From NCBI GenBank assembly GCA_903879715.1, contig CAIRMR010000064.1, positions 1 through 56,452 of the forward strand: 56,452 bases of DNA, written 5' to 3'. This document shows positions 19,030 through 27,616 of the stretch, piece by piece. The position numbers and the translations under genes are program-made. Within the stretch, counting starts at the first letter, position 1. Every line of letters begins with the position of its first letter. The stretch is from an uncultured Bacteroidales bacterium. Lineage in GTDB: Bacteria > Bacteroidota > Bacteroidia > Bacteroidales > UBA4417. The notes beneath the pieces were generated by a model. That model was not told where the DNA came from. It was given only the letters and a program-made list of their open reading frames with translations, and did no database searches.

Positions 19030-20778
19030 ATGACTTTCGCTCTTTTATATATTGTAAGTGGCTTGTACCTGGGATCGCTTTTAGGTACAAATGACAGCGT
19101 GAATGTGTTTGGGTCAACGGTGAATTTGAAAATGTTGAATTTCAAAACGGCAGCCTTCATTGCCAGCCTGTTCATAATACTGGGAGCCGTATTTCAGGGT
19201 GAGGGAACAACCCAGACGATACACAGTCTTGGCAATATTTCAGAACCCGTAATAGCGTTTTCGGTTGCACTTTGCGCGGCTCTGGTTGTATTAATAATGA
19301 TAAAAATTAAACTTCCGGTATCAACCAGCCAGGCAATAGTTGGAGGCATGATGGGATGGAGCATATTTATTCACGCAACAACTGATTGGAACCTGCTCTC
19401 CAAATTTATTTTGTCCTGGATCTTCGCTCCAATTATTGGGATGATTGTAGGTATCTTGTTTTTTATATCCATGCGCTGGTTTTTAAAACGCTCAAGGATC
19501 CATTTGATTAAACTTAACTCCTATCTCAGGATTGCAATGATTTTTGCAATAGCTTTTGCCGCATTTGGACTCGGAGCCAATAATATAGGAAACGTAGTTG
19601 GTATATTTTTAAACCTTTCCCCTGATATGTATATTGATTTTGGATTCTTCTCAATCGGTGGAATTCAAATTTTATTTCTCATCGGTGGAATTTCAATTGT
19701 GATTGGAGTCTATTCCTATAACTGGCAGTCTGTCAGCGACAAAGGCAATGGAATACTGTCCCTTGCCCCGGAAACAACAGTTGTTGTTTTGGCTGCACAA
19801 GCCGTGGTTTTATTTTTATTTTCTTCATCATGGCTTTCCAATCTGCTAAGTTCATCAGGTTTGCCATCCTTCCCTTTGGTACCTGTATCGAGCACTCAAA
19901 TTGCACTAGGGGCTGTTATTGGAATTGGATTTGTTAAAGGAGCACGGGAAATCGAGGCTAAAACTCTTGCTGGTATTGGGTTAGGCTGGATTACAGCTCC
20001 GATTGGAGCCGGCTTGTTAACCTATTTCATCCTATTTATTATTCATACTGTTTTTCAATTTCCTGTCAGCCACGAAAATTTACAAACTGTTATTAAACAA
20101 CCTGAAATTCAAAATCTGGCCTATCATACGCCTAAATTAAATATGGTTTTGCCCGGTATCCTATTCCTTTCATCCATTATGATTCTGACACTTATATACC
20201 TGTTTTTCAGGCAACAGAAATTACGGTTAAAAGCAGAAAAAGATATACTGTTACAACAGAATCAACTGTTTCAGTCAGAAAAAGCCATGAATGAACTTGA
20301 GATGAGAACGTTTGCCATTGAAAATGAATCATTAAATCTGAAATTGCAGGCCAAACGGAAAGAGTTTATGGATATCGCACTGAATATCAGTGAACAAATT
20401 TCGTTTCTAGAAAAAATTTCCTCAGGGATCAATGATGCAATAAAAACTACCGATAATGAAGAACGGATACATCGACTGACTAAATTATCACTGATTATAA
20501 AACAAAAAATGTCGTTCCCCCAGGAGAAAAAGGAGTTTTACCTGCAGATTGAAGAAATCCATAAAGACTTCCATCTGAAGCTGAAAACCAGTTTTCCGGA
20601 TCTTACCAACCTTGAGAAGCGACTTGCCGGTTTATTACGACTTAACCTTTCCACAAAAGAAATATCAACTTTATTAAACATTTCACCTAAAAGTGTTGAA
20701 GTTGCCAGGTACAGATTAAAGAAAAAAATGAATTTGGATAAAGACAAAACACTCAACAATTTTATAAATAACCTATAA
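19030..20778 (+). CDS. inorganic phosphate transporter (PiT family) with C-terminal coiled coil and LuxR-type HTH
   Basis: A 582-aa protein. Residues 1 to about 395 are a PiT/PHO-4 low-affinity phosphate permease with about ten membrane segments and two inverted halves; the signatures GTNDSVNVFGS near residue 18 and GLGANNIGNVVGIF near 180 correspond to the GANDVANA-type repeats. After the last membrane helix (LFLSSIMILTLIYLFF), residues about 395-460 form a charged coiled coil. The last 60 residues are a GerE/LuxR-type helix-turn-helix (LTNLEKRLAGLLRLNLSTKEISTLLNISPKSVEVARYRLKKKM is the region, about 524-567). This tail is common in Bacteroidota sensor-regulators but odd on a transporter, and suggests a phosphate-sensing membrane-bound transcription factor. 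It is tightly coupled to the DUF47 gene upstream and the porin downstream. Confidence 0.88.
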   Translation: MTFALLYIVSGLYLGSLLGTNDSVNVFGSTVNLKMLNFKTAAFIASLFIILGAVFQGEGTTQTIHSLGNISEPVIAFSVALCAALVVLIMIKIKLPVSTSQAIVGGMMGWSIFIHATTDWNLLSKFILSWIFAPIIGMIVGILFFISMRWFLKRSRIHLIKLNSYLRIAMIFAIAFAAFGLGANNIGNVVGIFLNLSPDMYIDFGFFSIGGIQILFLIGGISIVIGVYSYNWQSVSDKGNGILSLAPETTVVVLAAQAVVLFLFSSSWLSNLLSSSGLPSFPLVPVSSTQIALGAVIGIGFVKGAREIEAKTLAGIGLGWITAPIGAGLLTYFILFIIHTVFQFPVSHENLQTVIKQPEIQNLAYHTPKLNMVLPGILFLSSIMILTLIYLFFRQQKLRLKAEKDILLQQNQLFQSEKAMNELEMRTFAIENESLNLKLQAKRKEFMDIALNISEQISFLEKISSGINDAIKTTDNEERIHRLTKLSLIIKQKMSFPQEKKEFYLQIEEIHKDFHLKLKTSFPDLTNLEKRLAGLLRLNLSTKEISTLLNISPKSVEVARYRLKKKMNLDKDKTLNNFINNL

Positions 20779-20795
20779 ATCTAATCCTTTTATGT

Positions 20796-22169
20796 ATGAA
20801 AACAATTAAACGAAGTTTAGTGGCCTTGCTCCTGTTTACCTCAATAATTGGGAGTAAACTGGTTAATGGACAAGAAAGTGACACTACCAGGTATGACGCG
20901 TATGGACAGAAAGTGCATCGTATTGCACTTACTGCCGAAAACAGGAATGGAATTCTGGTATTTGAATCAAAGGACCAGAATGTAAAAACCTGGTTCGACT
21001 TAAGAGTAAACTTTGATGGAGCTCATTATTTCGACAAGAATACAATGAATGCACTTGGAGATGGACTTACCATCCGCCGCTTACGATTTGCAATGAAAAC
21101 TTTACTCTACAAACATTGGACAGGCGAAGTAGATTTAAACTTTGCCGGCGGGCAGTTGGATGTGAAAGATGCTTTTATTGGCTACAGATCAGATATACAC
21201 AAATATTATTTTAAAGCTGGTTATTTTAAGGAACCGATTTCGATGGAAACAACCACCACATCAAGGTATCAGACTTTTATTGAGGAACCATTTATGACAG
21301 AGTTCGCCCCGGCCCGCCAAATGGGAATAAATTTCTCGAAATGGGATACCAGGTATCTGGTAGTGGGAGGAGTACATTTTAATGACGTTGAAAATCTGGA
21401 AGTTACAACATATTCTCAGGACATTAACAAAGCCAGCGGCACCGATGAAGGGTATTCGTTGACAGGAAAAGCTGTTTTTCGCCCTATTAACAAAGACAAC
21501 AAACTTGTACATTTGGGAGTTTCAGCTTCGTACCGTACGCCAAAAACAAGCTGGGAATTCCCCAATACCTATCGTGTTTCTTTAAGAGACATGACAAACA
21601 TCAGTCGCAAAAAATTTCTTGATACGGATGATATTCCAAATGTAGAATCCAATATTTTACTTGGGGGCGAATTAGCAGCCAGTTATAAAAACATCAAATT
21701 TGCAAGTGAATATCTGCTTACAAAAGTAAACAGGAAAGAAGGTTTTGAAAACTACCAGGCCAGCGGATTATTTGCTTCAGTCTCGTATCTGGTATTCGGA
21801 GGCAAGTATAATTATAATATCGAAGAAGGTGAATTCAGCCAGGTTACAAGAGGCAAGGAATGGGGTGATATTGAAATAGCCTTACGCTATGACTACATTA
21901 ACCTGAATGATACAAAAGCAGAAATTATGGGCGGAAGTGCAAACGGGTATACAGCCGGTATTACCTACCATGTGAATCCAAATGTGAAATTTATGCTCAA
22001 TTATTCCTACATCGATCACGACAGGTACGCCAGTGGCAAAGGAAAGCTCTTTGTTGGTACTGACATAGACGGGGAATTAACAACTGATTATACGAAAGTT
22101 ACTGAAGCTGCCGGTAAAGGTGGCGATGACTATGGAATGATCCAGGCAAGAATTGAAATTGATTTCTAA
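20796..22169 (+). CDS. phosphate/polyphosphate-selective porin (OprO/OprP family)
   Basis: A 457-aa outer-membrane beta-barrel with a signal peptide ending in KLVNGQ. The pattern of alternating strands, RRLRFAMKTLLYKHWTGEVDLNFAGG near residue 90 and FKAGYFKEPISMETTTTSR near 140 followed by FAPARQMGINFS, is the Porin_O_P signature. These trimeric channels in Pseudomonas favour phosphate or pyro/polyphosphate because of lysine and arginine ladders; selectivity here is inferred from family and context. The gene starts 17 bp after the PiT-HTH gene and so is very likely in the same transcript. Confidence 0.88.
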   Translation: MKTIKRSLVALLLFTSIIGSKLVNGQESDTTRYDAYGQKVHRIALTAENRNGILVFESKDQNVKTWFDLRVNFDGAHYFDKNTMNALGDGLTIRRLRFAMKTLLYKHWTGEVDLNFAGGQLDVKDAFIGYRSDIHKYYFKAGYFKEPISMETTTTSRYQTFIEEPFMTEFAPARQMGINFSKWDTRYLVVGGVHFNDVENLEVTTYSQDINKASGTDEGYSLTGKAVFRPINKDNKLVHLGVSASYRTPKTSWEFPNTYRVSLRDMTNISRKKFLDTDDIPNVESNILLGGELAASYKNIKFASEYLLTKVNRKEGFENYQASGLFASVSYLVFGGKYNYNIEEGEFSQVTRGKEWGDIEIALRYDYINLNDTKAEIMGGSANGYTAGITYHVNPNVKFMLNYSYIDHDRYASGKGKLFVGTDIDGELTTDYTKVTEAAGKGGDDYGMIQARIEIDF

Positions 22170-22196
22170 AAATTATAACATCTAAAATCACGATAA

Positions 22197-23801
22197 ATGA
22201 AAACAAAAATATTTTTATCAGTCCTTTCATCCCTATTGATATTCCTGTCAAGCTGCGTGAAAGATGATGTATACGTTAATGATACTGCGCCAGTATCCGA
22301 TATTAAGCTGGTGATAAACGAAGTTGCTTCAAACAACGGGGACCCAAATCCTGACTGGATGGAGATATACAATCCGGGAGATGCAGAAGTTGATATCAGC
22401 GGATTTGGAGTTTACGATAAACCCGCAGCCATTTATACCATTCCAGCCGGTACAAAAATTGCCGCTAAAGGATACTTTGTCATTGTATGTGATGTTGCAT
22501 TGGCAGGATCAGATGCTGTACATTACGCCGCTTTTGGAATATCTTCAGGTGGCGAATCCGTTTTCCTGGTTGATGCAACTACTGCAATTGTTGACCAGGT
22601 TGATGTACCGGCAATGCCTTTGGGTATTTCATATGCCAGGATTCCTGATGGTGGTGATGTATTTGCAAATGCAAATACAACTCAAGGAGCAGAAAACAGC
22701 AACACTAACGAACCGCCACTTCTTATTGCCAGTATTATCGAAAATGTTAATGACAACAGCAGCTTTGACTATACAGTAACAGCCTCTGATGCCGGAGGAA
22801 TAAGGGATGTGAAAATATACACTGAAGCCGGAACTGATGTTAGAATCACTGAAATGGCTCCTATCGGTGGTGGAATATACAAATACAAATTCCCTGTAAT
22901 GACAGCCGGTACAACCGTAAAATACTATGTTGTAGCTACTGATGAAACAGGGAAAAAATCATATTTTCCGACTACTGCACCAACTACGCCTTTAACCTTT
23001 ACAGTAGCTGATGGACCACCTCAATTTATATCCGTAACACCTTCCAGTTTAAGTCCTTCCGATGGACAAGCTATTGATTTTACGGTAAAAGTAAGTGATA
23101 AAACAGGTGTTAAGGAAGTGAAATTATACTATGCCTTAAATGATGCTCTTGCCGATACTAAAATTTCGATAACACTTACCACGACCGATAATGTAACTTT
23201 TACAGGCACTATACCAGGTCAAGCCAATTTAACTAAGATCAGTTACTATCTGAGAGCTGAAGATAATTCCGGTTTAAGAACATATTTCCCTGTTGAAACA
23301 GTTGTGGATGGAGTAGTAATAAGTCCATTTAACCACGATGTTGCAAGCACTTGGCCGTTTATTACTGTTGCTCCATTGCCAAATTATGCAGCATTAATAT
23401 TAAATGAGGTATGTGGACTACAGGATCCTGATGATGACTGGATTGAGATCTTCAATTCTTCCAATGCTGATGTTGATATGAGCAATGTTTATCTGGTAAA
23501 AGACGGTTTGGCTACAATTTATACAACTCCTGCAGGGACTATTATTGCTGCCAATTCATATTTTGTTGTAACTTCAAAGGTTGTAGCTCCTGTAGTGGGA
23601 CTTACCGCAGGCATTTCCAATACAAAAAATGTAAAACTGGAGTTAACAAGTCCACAGAAGGTGGTTTTCAGCAGTTTTGAAAAAACATCCACCAATCTGA
23701 TTGGAGGCCATGCTCTAAACGGCAGTTATGCCCGTGTTCCTAATGCTACAGGCGAATGGTTGATCAGAACTGCTTTTACAAAAGGCGCAGCTAACAACTA
23801 A
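22197..23801 (+). CDS. lipoprotein with two lamin-tail domains
   Basis: A 534-aa predicted lipoprotein: hydrophobic leader followed by the lipobox LLIFLSSC. A lamin-tail domain lies at about residues 37-160 (LVINEVASNNGDPNPDWMEI...), two Ig-like domains in the middle carry the aligned phrases DVKIYTEAGTDVRITEM and EVKLYYALNDALADTKI, and a second lamin-tail domain is at about 400-530 (LILNEVCGLQDPDDDWIEI). Bacterial lamin-tail domains are found on secreted nucleases and phosphatases, but no catalytic domain is present here. It lies 27 bp after the porin gene, pointing to a surface role in the same process. Function unknown. Confidence 0.75.
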   Translation: MKTKIFLSVLSSLLIFLSSCVKDDVYVNDTAPVSDIKLVINEVASNNGDPNPDWMEIYNPGDAEVDISGFGVYDKPAAIYTIPAGTKIAAKGYFVIVCDVALAGSDAVHYAAFGISSGGESVFLVDATTAIVDQVDVPAMPLGISYARIPDGGDVFANANTTQGAENSNTNEPPLLIASIIENVNDNSSFDYTVTASDAGGIRDVKIYTEAGTDVRITEMAPIGGGIYKYKFPVMTAGTTVKYYVVATDETGKKSYFPTTAPTTPLTFTVADGPPQFISVTPSSLSPSDGQAIDFTVKVSDKTGVKEVKLYYALNDALADTKISITLTTTDNVTFTGTIPGQANLTKISYYLRAEDNSGLRTYFPVETVVDGVVISPFNHDVASTWPFITVAPLPNYAALILNEVCGLQDPDDDWIEIFNSSNADVDMSNVYLVKDGLATIYTTPAGTIIAANSYFVVTSKVVAPVVGLTAGISNTKNVKLELTSPQKVVFSSFEKTSTNLIGGHALNGSYARVPNATGEWLIRTAFTKGAANN

Positions 23802-23822
23802 TTTAATTTGAGTCGCCTTGAG

Positions 23823-24620
23823 ATGATCTATAAAAAAGCAAAATCGCAATCAGCTAAACCTTATTGCGGTTTTGCTTCCATAAAGCTTACTCTGTCAGCA
23901 TTTTCCATTCTATTTATCCTGTATGCTTGTTCGAAACAAAAAAGCGACACTCTGACTTTGCTAAGCCCTTTGGCGGTATACAGTGTCAATATTCCTGAAA
24001 CATCGGATTTAAGTTTTGGATCATCAGCTGATATTTTATACACCGTAAGCGACCGTACGGCAAAAGTGTATAAAATAACCACAAAAGGCAAGGTACTTTC
24101 GGAGCTTTCATACTCCGGAAGCGATTTGGAAGGTGTATGTTACGATGGAAACCAGTTTTTATATGTTGCCGAAGAACGCTTGCGTAAAATAATCAAACTC
24201 GATTTACAGGGAAATCAGGTTGGCGAAAAGGCAATACCCGTTGATATAAATGATGAAAACCAGGGACTTGAGGGGATTTCGTTCGCCACCTTCAATAAAC
24301 ATTTCTACATACTCAACGAAACGAATCCTGGTTTGCTGATTGAAACTGATGAATACTTAAATGTATTAAAAAGCTACCCCTTATCGTTTGCCAGTGATTA
24401 TTCCGGAATATGTGTTGACAATGAAAACCAGCAACTCTGGATAGTGAGCGACGAATCGGCCAGCGTAACAAAATGTACAATAAAAGGTGAATTAATCGAA
24501 AGCTACCGAATACCCGTATCAAACCCTGAAGGAATTGCGTTTAATCCCGACAACAATGATTTATATGTGATAAGCGATACTGAAGCACGACTCTACTTAT
24601 TTAACATCAACAATAAATAA
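23823..24620 (+). CDS. SdiA-regulated-type beta-propeller lipoprotein
   Basis: A 265-aa predicted lipoprotein with the lipobox LFILYACSKQ. The rest is a six-bladed propeller of the SdiA-regulated (YjiK-like) family: repeats such as SDLEGVCYDGNQFLYVAEER, QGLEGISFATFNKHFYILNE, YSGICVDNENQQLWIVSDES and PEGIAFNPDNNDLYVISDTE. The fold is related to the 3-phytase-like propellers, which matters because of the phosphate context, but I cannot show that it hydrolyses phosphate esters. The ATG at 23823 is preferred over a TTG five codons upstream, which sits only a few bases after the previous stop. Part of the same gene run. Confidence 0.75.
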   Translation: MIYKKAKSQSAKPYCGFASIKLTLSAFSILFILYACSKQKSDTLTLLSPLAVYSVNIPETSDLSFGSSADILYTVSDRTAKVYKITTKGKVLSELSYSGSDLEGVCYDGNQFLYVAEERLRKIIKLDLQGNQVGEKAIPVDINDENQGLEGISFATFNKHFYILNETNPGLLIETDEYLNVLKSYPLSFASDYSGICVDNENQQLWIVSDESASVTKCTIKGELIESYRIPVSNPEGIAFNPDNNDLYVISDTEARLYLFNINNK

Positions 24621-24631
24621 ATACCAATATC

Positions 24632-25273
24632 ATGGCAAAAGACGAATTACAAATAGGTGAAATATCCAAACCAAGGTTTGAGTTCCGCTCGTTCGGACAG
24701 AATTTTGAAGCAGCAGCCAAACGCATGGCCCGTTTATCCATGCCAATTCCCGAAAAAGTATGGGAAAGATATTCAGATGAAATTTATATCCTTTCACGCA
24801 CAAATGATATTAACAATACAAAAGTTCGTGACGGGAAAATGGATATTAAAACCTATGTCCAAACCGTTGATGGTCTTGAGCAATGGAATCCGCTGATGAA
24901 AGGTGAATTCCCGATCCAGGCTTCTGTATTGAAAAACGAGGTTTTCCCGGCGTTCCAGGTTCAGATGCCGGAACTCACCAAAGATGTCTATACATTTGAA
25001 GAGTTCATGGATATCATTAATTCACACCCTGATCTGGCTGCAGTTAAAGTGCACAAACAACGCTTCGGCTACATGGTAAACAATACCATCTGCGAATACG
25101 GCGAAGTATTGATCAATGGCGCAAGAGTTATGACCATAAACTCCGAATCGACGGAAGTAGAGGATATCAAAAAAACAGTCAGAGATATTGGCCTCGAAGG
25201 TATTGAAAACATCAACTATTTACAGGCTATAAAACGCGTTATTGGTATGATTAACAAACCTTTGGCAAATTAA
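24632..25273 (+). CDS. divergent CYTH-like protein, function unknown
   Basis: A 213-aa cytosolic protein that I do not recognise directly. The core shows a faint CYTH pattern: KVRDGKMDIKTYVQ with basic and acidic residues on alternating strand positions, GLEQWNPLMKGEFPI, then VKVHKQRFGYMVNNTICEYGEVLINGARVMTINSES, and a helical end IENINYLQAIKRVIGM. The C-terminal half is laid out like CYTH proteins and the VTC polyphosphate polymerase catalytic domain: a basic strand, a strand ending in Glu, then a helix. It sits 11 bp after the propeller gene and 28 bp before a canonical CYTH gene. The ExExK motif is not obvious at the N-terminus, where ELQIGEISKPRFEFRSF might stand in for it. Confidence 0.6.
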   Translation: MAKDELQIGEISKPRFEFRSFGQNFEAAAKRMARLSMPIPEKVWERYSDEIYILSRTNDINNTKVRDGKMDIKTYVQTVDGLEQWNPLMKGEFPIQASVLKNEVFPAFQVQMPELTKDVYTFEEFMDIINSHPDLAAVKVHKQRFGYMVNNTICEYGEVLINGARVMTINSESTEVEDIKKTVRDIGLEGIENINYLQAIKRVIGMINKPLAN

Positions 25274-25301
25274 AATTCATTTCATTTTAAAAACAGACAA
25301 A

Positions 25302-25772
25302 ATGGCACAAGAAATAGAACGCAAGTTCCTGGTTAAAGGCGATTTTAAGCAGGAAGTACATAAAGAAACACGGATAACACAAGGCTATTTATGCTCCGTT
25401 CCCGAACGGACAGTTCGCGTCAGGATTAAAGGAGACAAAGGATTTATCACGATAAAAGGAATCGGGAATGCATCTGGTGCCAGCCGGTATGAGTGGGAAA
25501 AAGAAATACCGGTCCATGAGGTTGAATCACTTTTACAGATTTGTGAGCCCGGGGTAATAGATAAAACCCGTTACCAGGTGAAATCAGGAATTCATACTTT
25601 TGAAGTGGATGAATTTTATGGCGAAAACCAGGGATTAACAGTAGCTGAAGTAGAATTAAGTGCCGAAGCTGAAGAATTTGTAAAACCTGCCTGGCTCGGA
25701 GAAGAAGTAACTGGCGATGTAAAGTATTACAATTCAATGCTTATGAAACATCCCTACACAAAATGGCAATAA
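25302..25772 (+). CDS. CYTH-domain protein (triphosphate tunnel metalloenzyme)
   Basis: A 156-aa single-domain CYTH protein. The ExExK motif is at residues 4-8 (EIERK), followed by the tunnel strands RTVRVRIKGDKGFITIKG, SRYEWEKEIP and FEVDEFYGENQGLTVAEVELS, and the end GDVKYYNSMLMKHPYTKW. Small bacterial members such as NeuTTM and ClTTM hydrolyse inorganic tripolyphosphate to pyrophosphate and phosphate with divalent metal; this length and layout match them. The phosphate-uptake genes upstream fit this activity. Adenylate cyclase or thiamine triphosphatase activity seems less likely. Confidence 0.92.
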   Translation: MAQEIERKFLVKGDFKQEVHKETRITQGYLCSVPERTVRVRIKGDKGFITIKGIGNASGASRYEWEKEIPVHEVESLLQICEPGVIDKTRYQVKSGIHTFEVDEFYGENQGLTVAEVELSAEAEEFVKPAWLGEEVTGDVKYYNSMLMKHPYTKWQ

Positions 25773-25793
25773 TACTAGCCGTAGAGTGATAAC

Positions 25794-25831
25794 ACCTGCC
25801 TGAACTGTAGAATATATGGTTCAGGACAGGT
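25794..25831 (+). promoter_or_regulatory. intercistronic hairpin
   Basis: ACCTGCCTGAAC pairs with GTTCAGGACAGGT with a single bulge, leaving a 13-nt loop. It lacks a T-run, so it may be a transcript-processing or attenuating structure between the CYTH gene and the permease gene rather than a full terminator. Confidence 0.5.
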
Positions 25832-25879
25832 CAGTTTCATTTCCCTGTAACGAGATTATAAATTAACAGAATTAGTAAA

Positions 25880-27502
25880 ATGACAGAGCCCTATAAAAAG
25901 ATCCCTGAAGATACTGCCTTCGATATTTTGGATATGCATAACTACCGTATCGAAAAGCTTCCGAAGCGCAAAAAAGGAAATTTCGAAAGATGGCTGACTT
26001 ATATCGGCCCTCCTTTAGCAATTATTTCTTTCATTTTATTGGGATTTGTGCTGAAATTGTCGTTCCTGCAACAGATTGATCCAACGCATCTTACTGAAGA
26101 AGCTAAAAAGGTATTTGAAAAAATAGGGCCTGAGGCATTTTCAAGAAGCAATGCCATACTACTTGGAATCTTTGTAGCTGGACTCATTCTCTGGATAACA
26201 GAATCGCTACCTAATTATCTTACTTCACTTATACTCATTGTTACGCTGGTTCTTACCGGGGTTCTGCCTGAGAAAAAAGCTTACGCTGAACTGGGTAATC
26301 CTGTAATGTGGCTCAATATCATGTCGTTTGTATTGGCCAGTATGTTAGTAGCAACCGGGGTCGCAAAACGTTTTGCCTTATGGTTTATCCTGAAATTCGG
26401 AAAAAATGCAGGTAGCATTTTCCTGAGTTTCATGGTTATTAACATTGTATTATCCGCATTTATTTCGGCTACAACTGCAAAAGCGGCCATACTATTACCC
26501 ATTTTTATGGTAATTGCAGCCATTTACGGAGCCCGCGGAGGCGATCAGCGCAATAATTTCGGACGAAGTGTTGTTCTGCAAAATCTGTTATATATCAACA
26601 TTGGCGCCAGCGGATTTTTAACCGGTTCAGGTGCCAATTTGCTGGCTGCTGCTATTATTGGCGGTGCCATAGGCGGAAATGTATTTTTCAGCGACTGGAT
26701 GATGGCCATGTTCCCGATGATGCTGATCATGATGCTGATTGGCTATTGGTTTGCCATGCGAGTTTTCTTTCCGCTTACTCCTGCAGAACGATTGCCACAG
26801 ATTGAAGGTGGCATTGAACGACTAAGAAGTGAATATATCAAACTTGGCAAAGTTAGTTTCCAGGAAAAAAAATCGGTTGTAATCTTTCTTTTAATTCTAG
26901 CATTCTGGTCAACAGACAAATTACATGGCATCAGCCCGACCGCAGTCGCGTTTGTTGGAGCCATCATTGCCCTGCTTCCCCGTATTGGAATAATCCAGTG
27001 GAACGAAGTTGATATCCCGTGGCACTTGATGTTGTTTTCGGCCGGGGCCTATGCCCTGGGTGCAGGATTTGCAGCCACGGATCTTCCTTCGATAAGCGTA
27101 AACGCCTTTTTCGATCATATCGGAATCGGGAATGATACTCCTTTTTGGGTGCTTTATTTATTATTAACCGGAGTAATGGTTTTCAGCGCTTTGTTATTTG
27201 AATCAAAAACGATGCGGGCCATGATATTTGTACCAATTGCTATAGGTGTGGCCGGACGATTCAATTTAAGCATACTAAGCCTGGCGCTTCCTGTAGCTTT
27301 TATGATTGAGCATGTGTATGTTCTTCCGTTCAACAGCAAACCTGCGGCATTATTATACGAAACCGATCATTACAGCATAACAGATACATTTAAGTATGGA
27401 TTTACCATGATGGTAACAGCCTGGCTGATAATAATAATTGCTGGTGAAACCTGGTTTAAAGTATTAGGAATTACACCAAATGGAGTATTTGGCATTTTCT
27501 AG
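25880..27502 (+). CDS. SLC13/DASS-family anion permease
   Basis: A 540-aa polytopic inner-membrane protein with about a dozen membrane segments following a 45-residue charged cytosolic N-terminus (KLPKRKKGNFERW). The layout matches the divalent anion:sodium symporter family, with ESLPNYLTSLILIVTLVLTGVLP, the region ISATTAKAAILLPI where the usual SNT motif is expected, GSGANLLAAAIIGG, and the second half FGMH-like segment SVNAFFDHIGIG. The canonical SNT residues are not kept, so the ion or substrate may differ. Eukaryotic SPX-containing members carry phosphate, and the context suggests an anion such as phosphate or sulfate, but dicarboxylates are possible. It lies 107 bp after the CYTH gene. 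Confidence 0.85.
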   Translation: MTEPYKKIPEDTAFDILDMHNYRIEKLPKRKKGNFERWLTYIGPPLAIISFILLGFVLKLSFLQQIDPTHLTEEAKKVFEKIGPEAFSRSNAILLGIFVAGLILWITESLPNYLTSLILIVTLVLTGVLPEKKAYAELGNPVMWLNIMSFVLASMLVATGVAKRFALWFILKFGKNAGSIFLSFMVINIVLSAFISATTAKAAILLPIFMVIAAIYGARGGDQRNNFGRSVVLQNLLYINIGASGFLTGSGANLLAAAIIGGAIGGNVFFSDWMMAMFPMMLIMMLIGYWFAMRVFFPLTPAERLPQIEGGIERLRSEYIKLGKVSFQEKKSVVIFLLILAFWSTDKLHGISPTAVAFVGAIIALLPRIGIIQWNEVDIPWHLMLFSAGAYALGAGFAATDLPSISVNAFFDHIGIGNDTPFWVLYLLLTGVMVFSALLFESKTMRAMIFVPIAIGVAGRFNLSILSLALPVAFMIEHVYVLPFNSKPAALLYETDHYSITDTFKYGFTMMVTAWLIIIIAGETWFKVLGITPNGVFGIF

Positions 27503-27616
27503 CTGATATAGCCATTCTTCGAAACTGAGTATTTCAGTTGGAAATCATAAAAAATGGTTGCAGGAAAAGAAGCTGATAAGGTTGCTTATCGGACAATTTT
27601 AAAATAGCGACATAAA

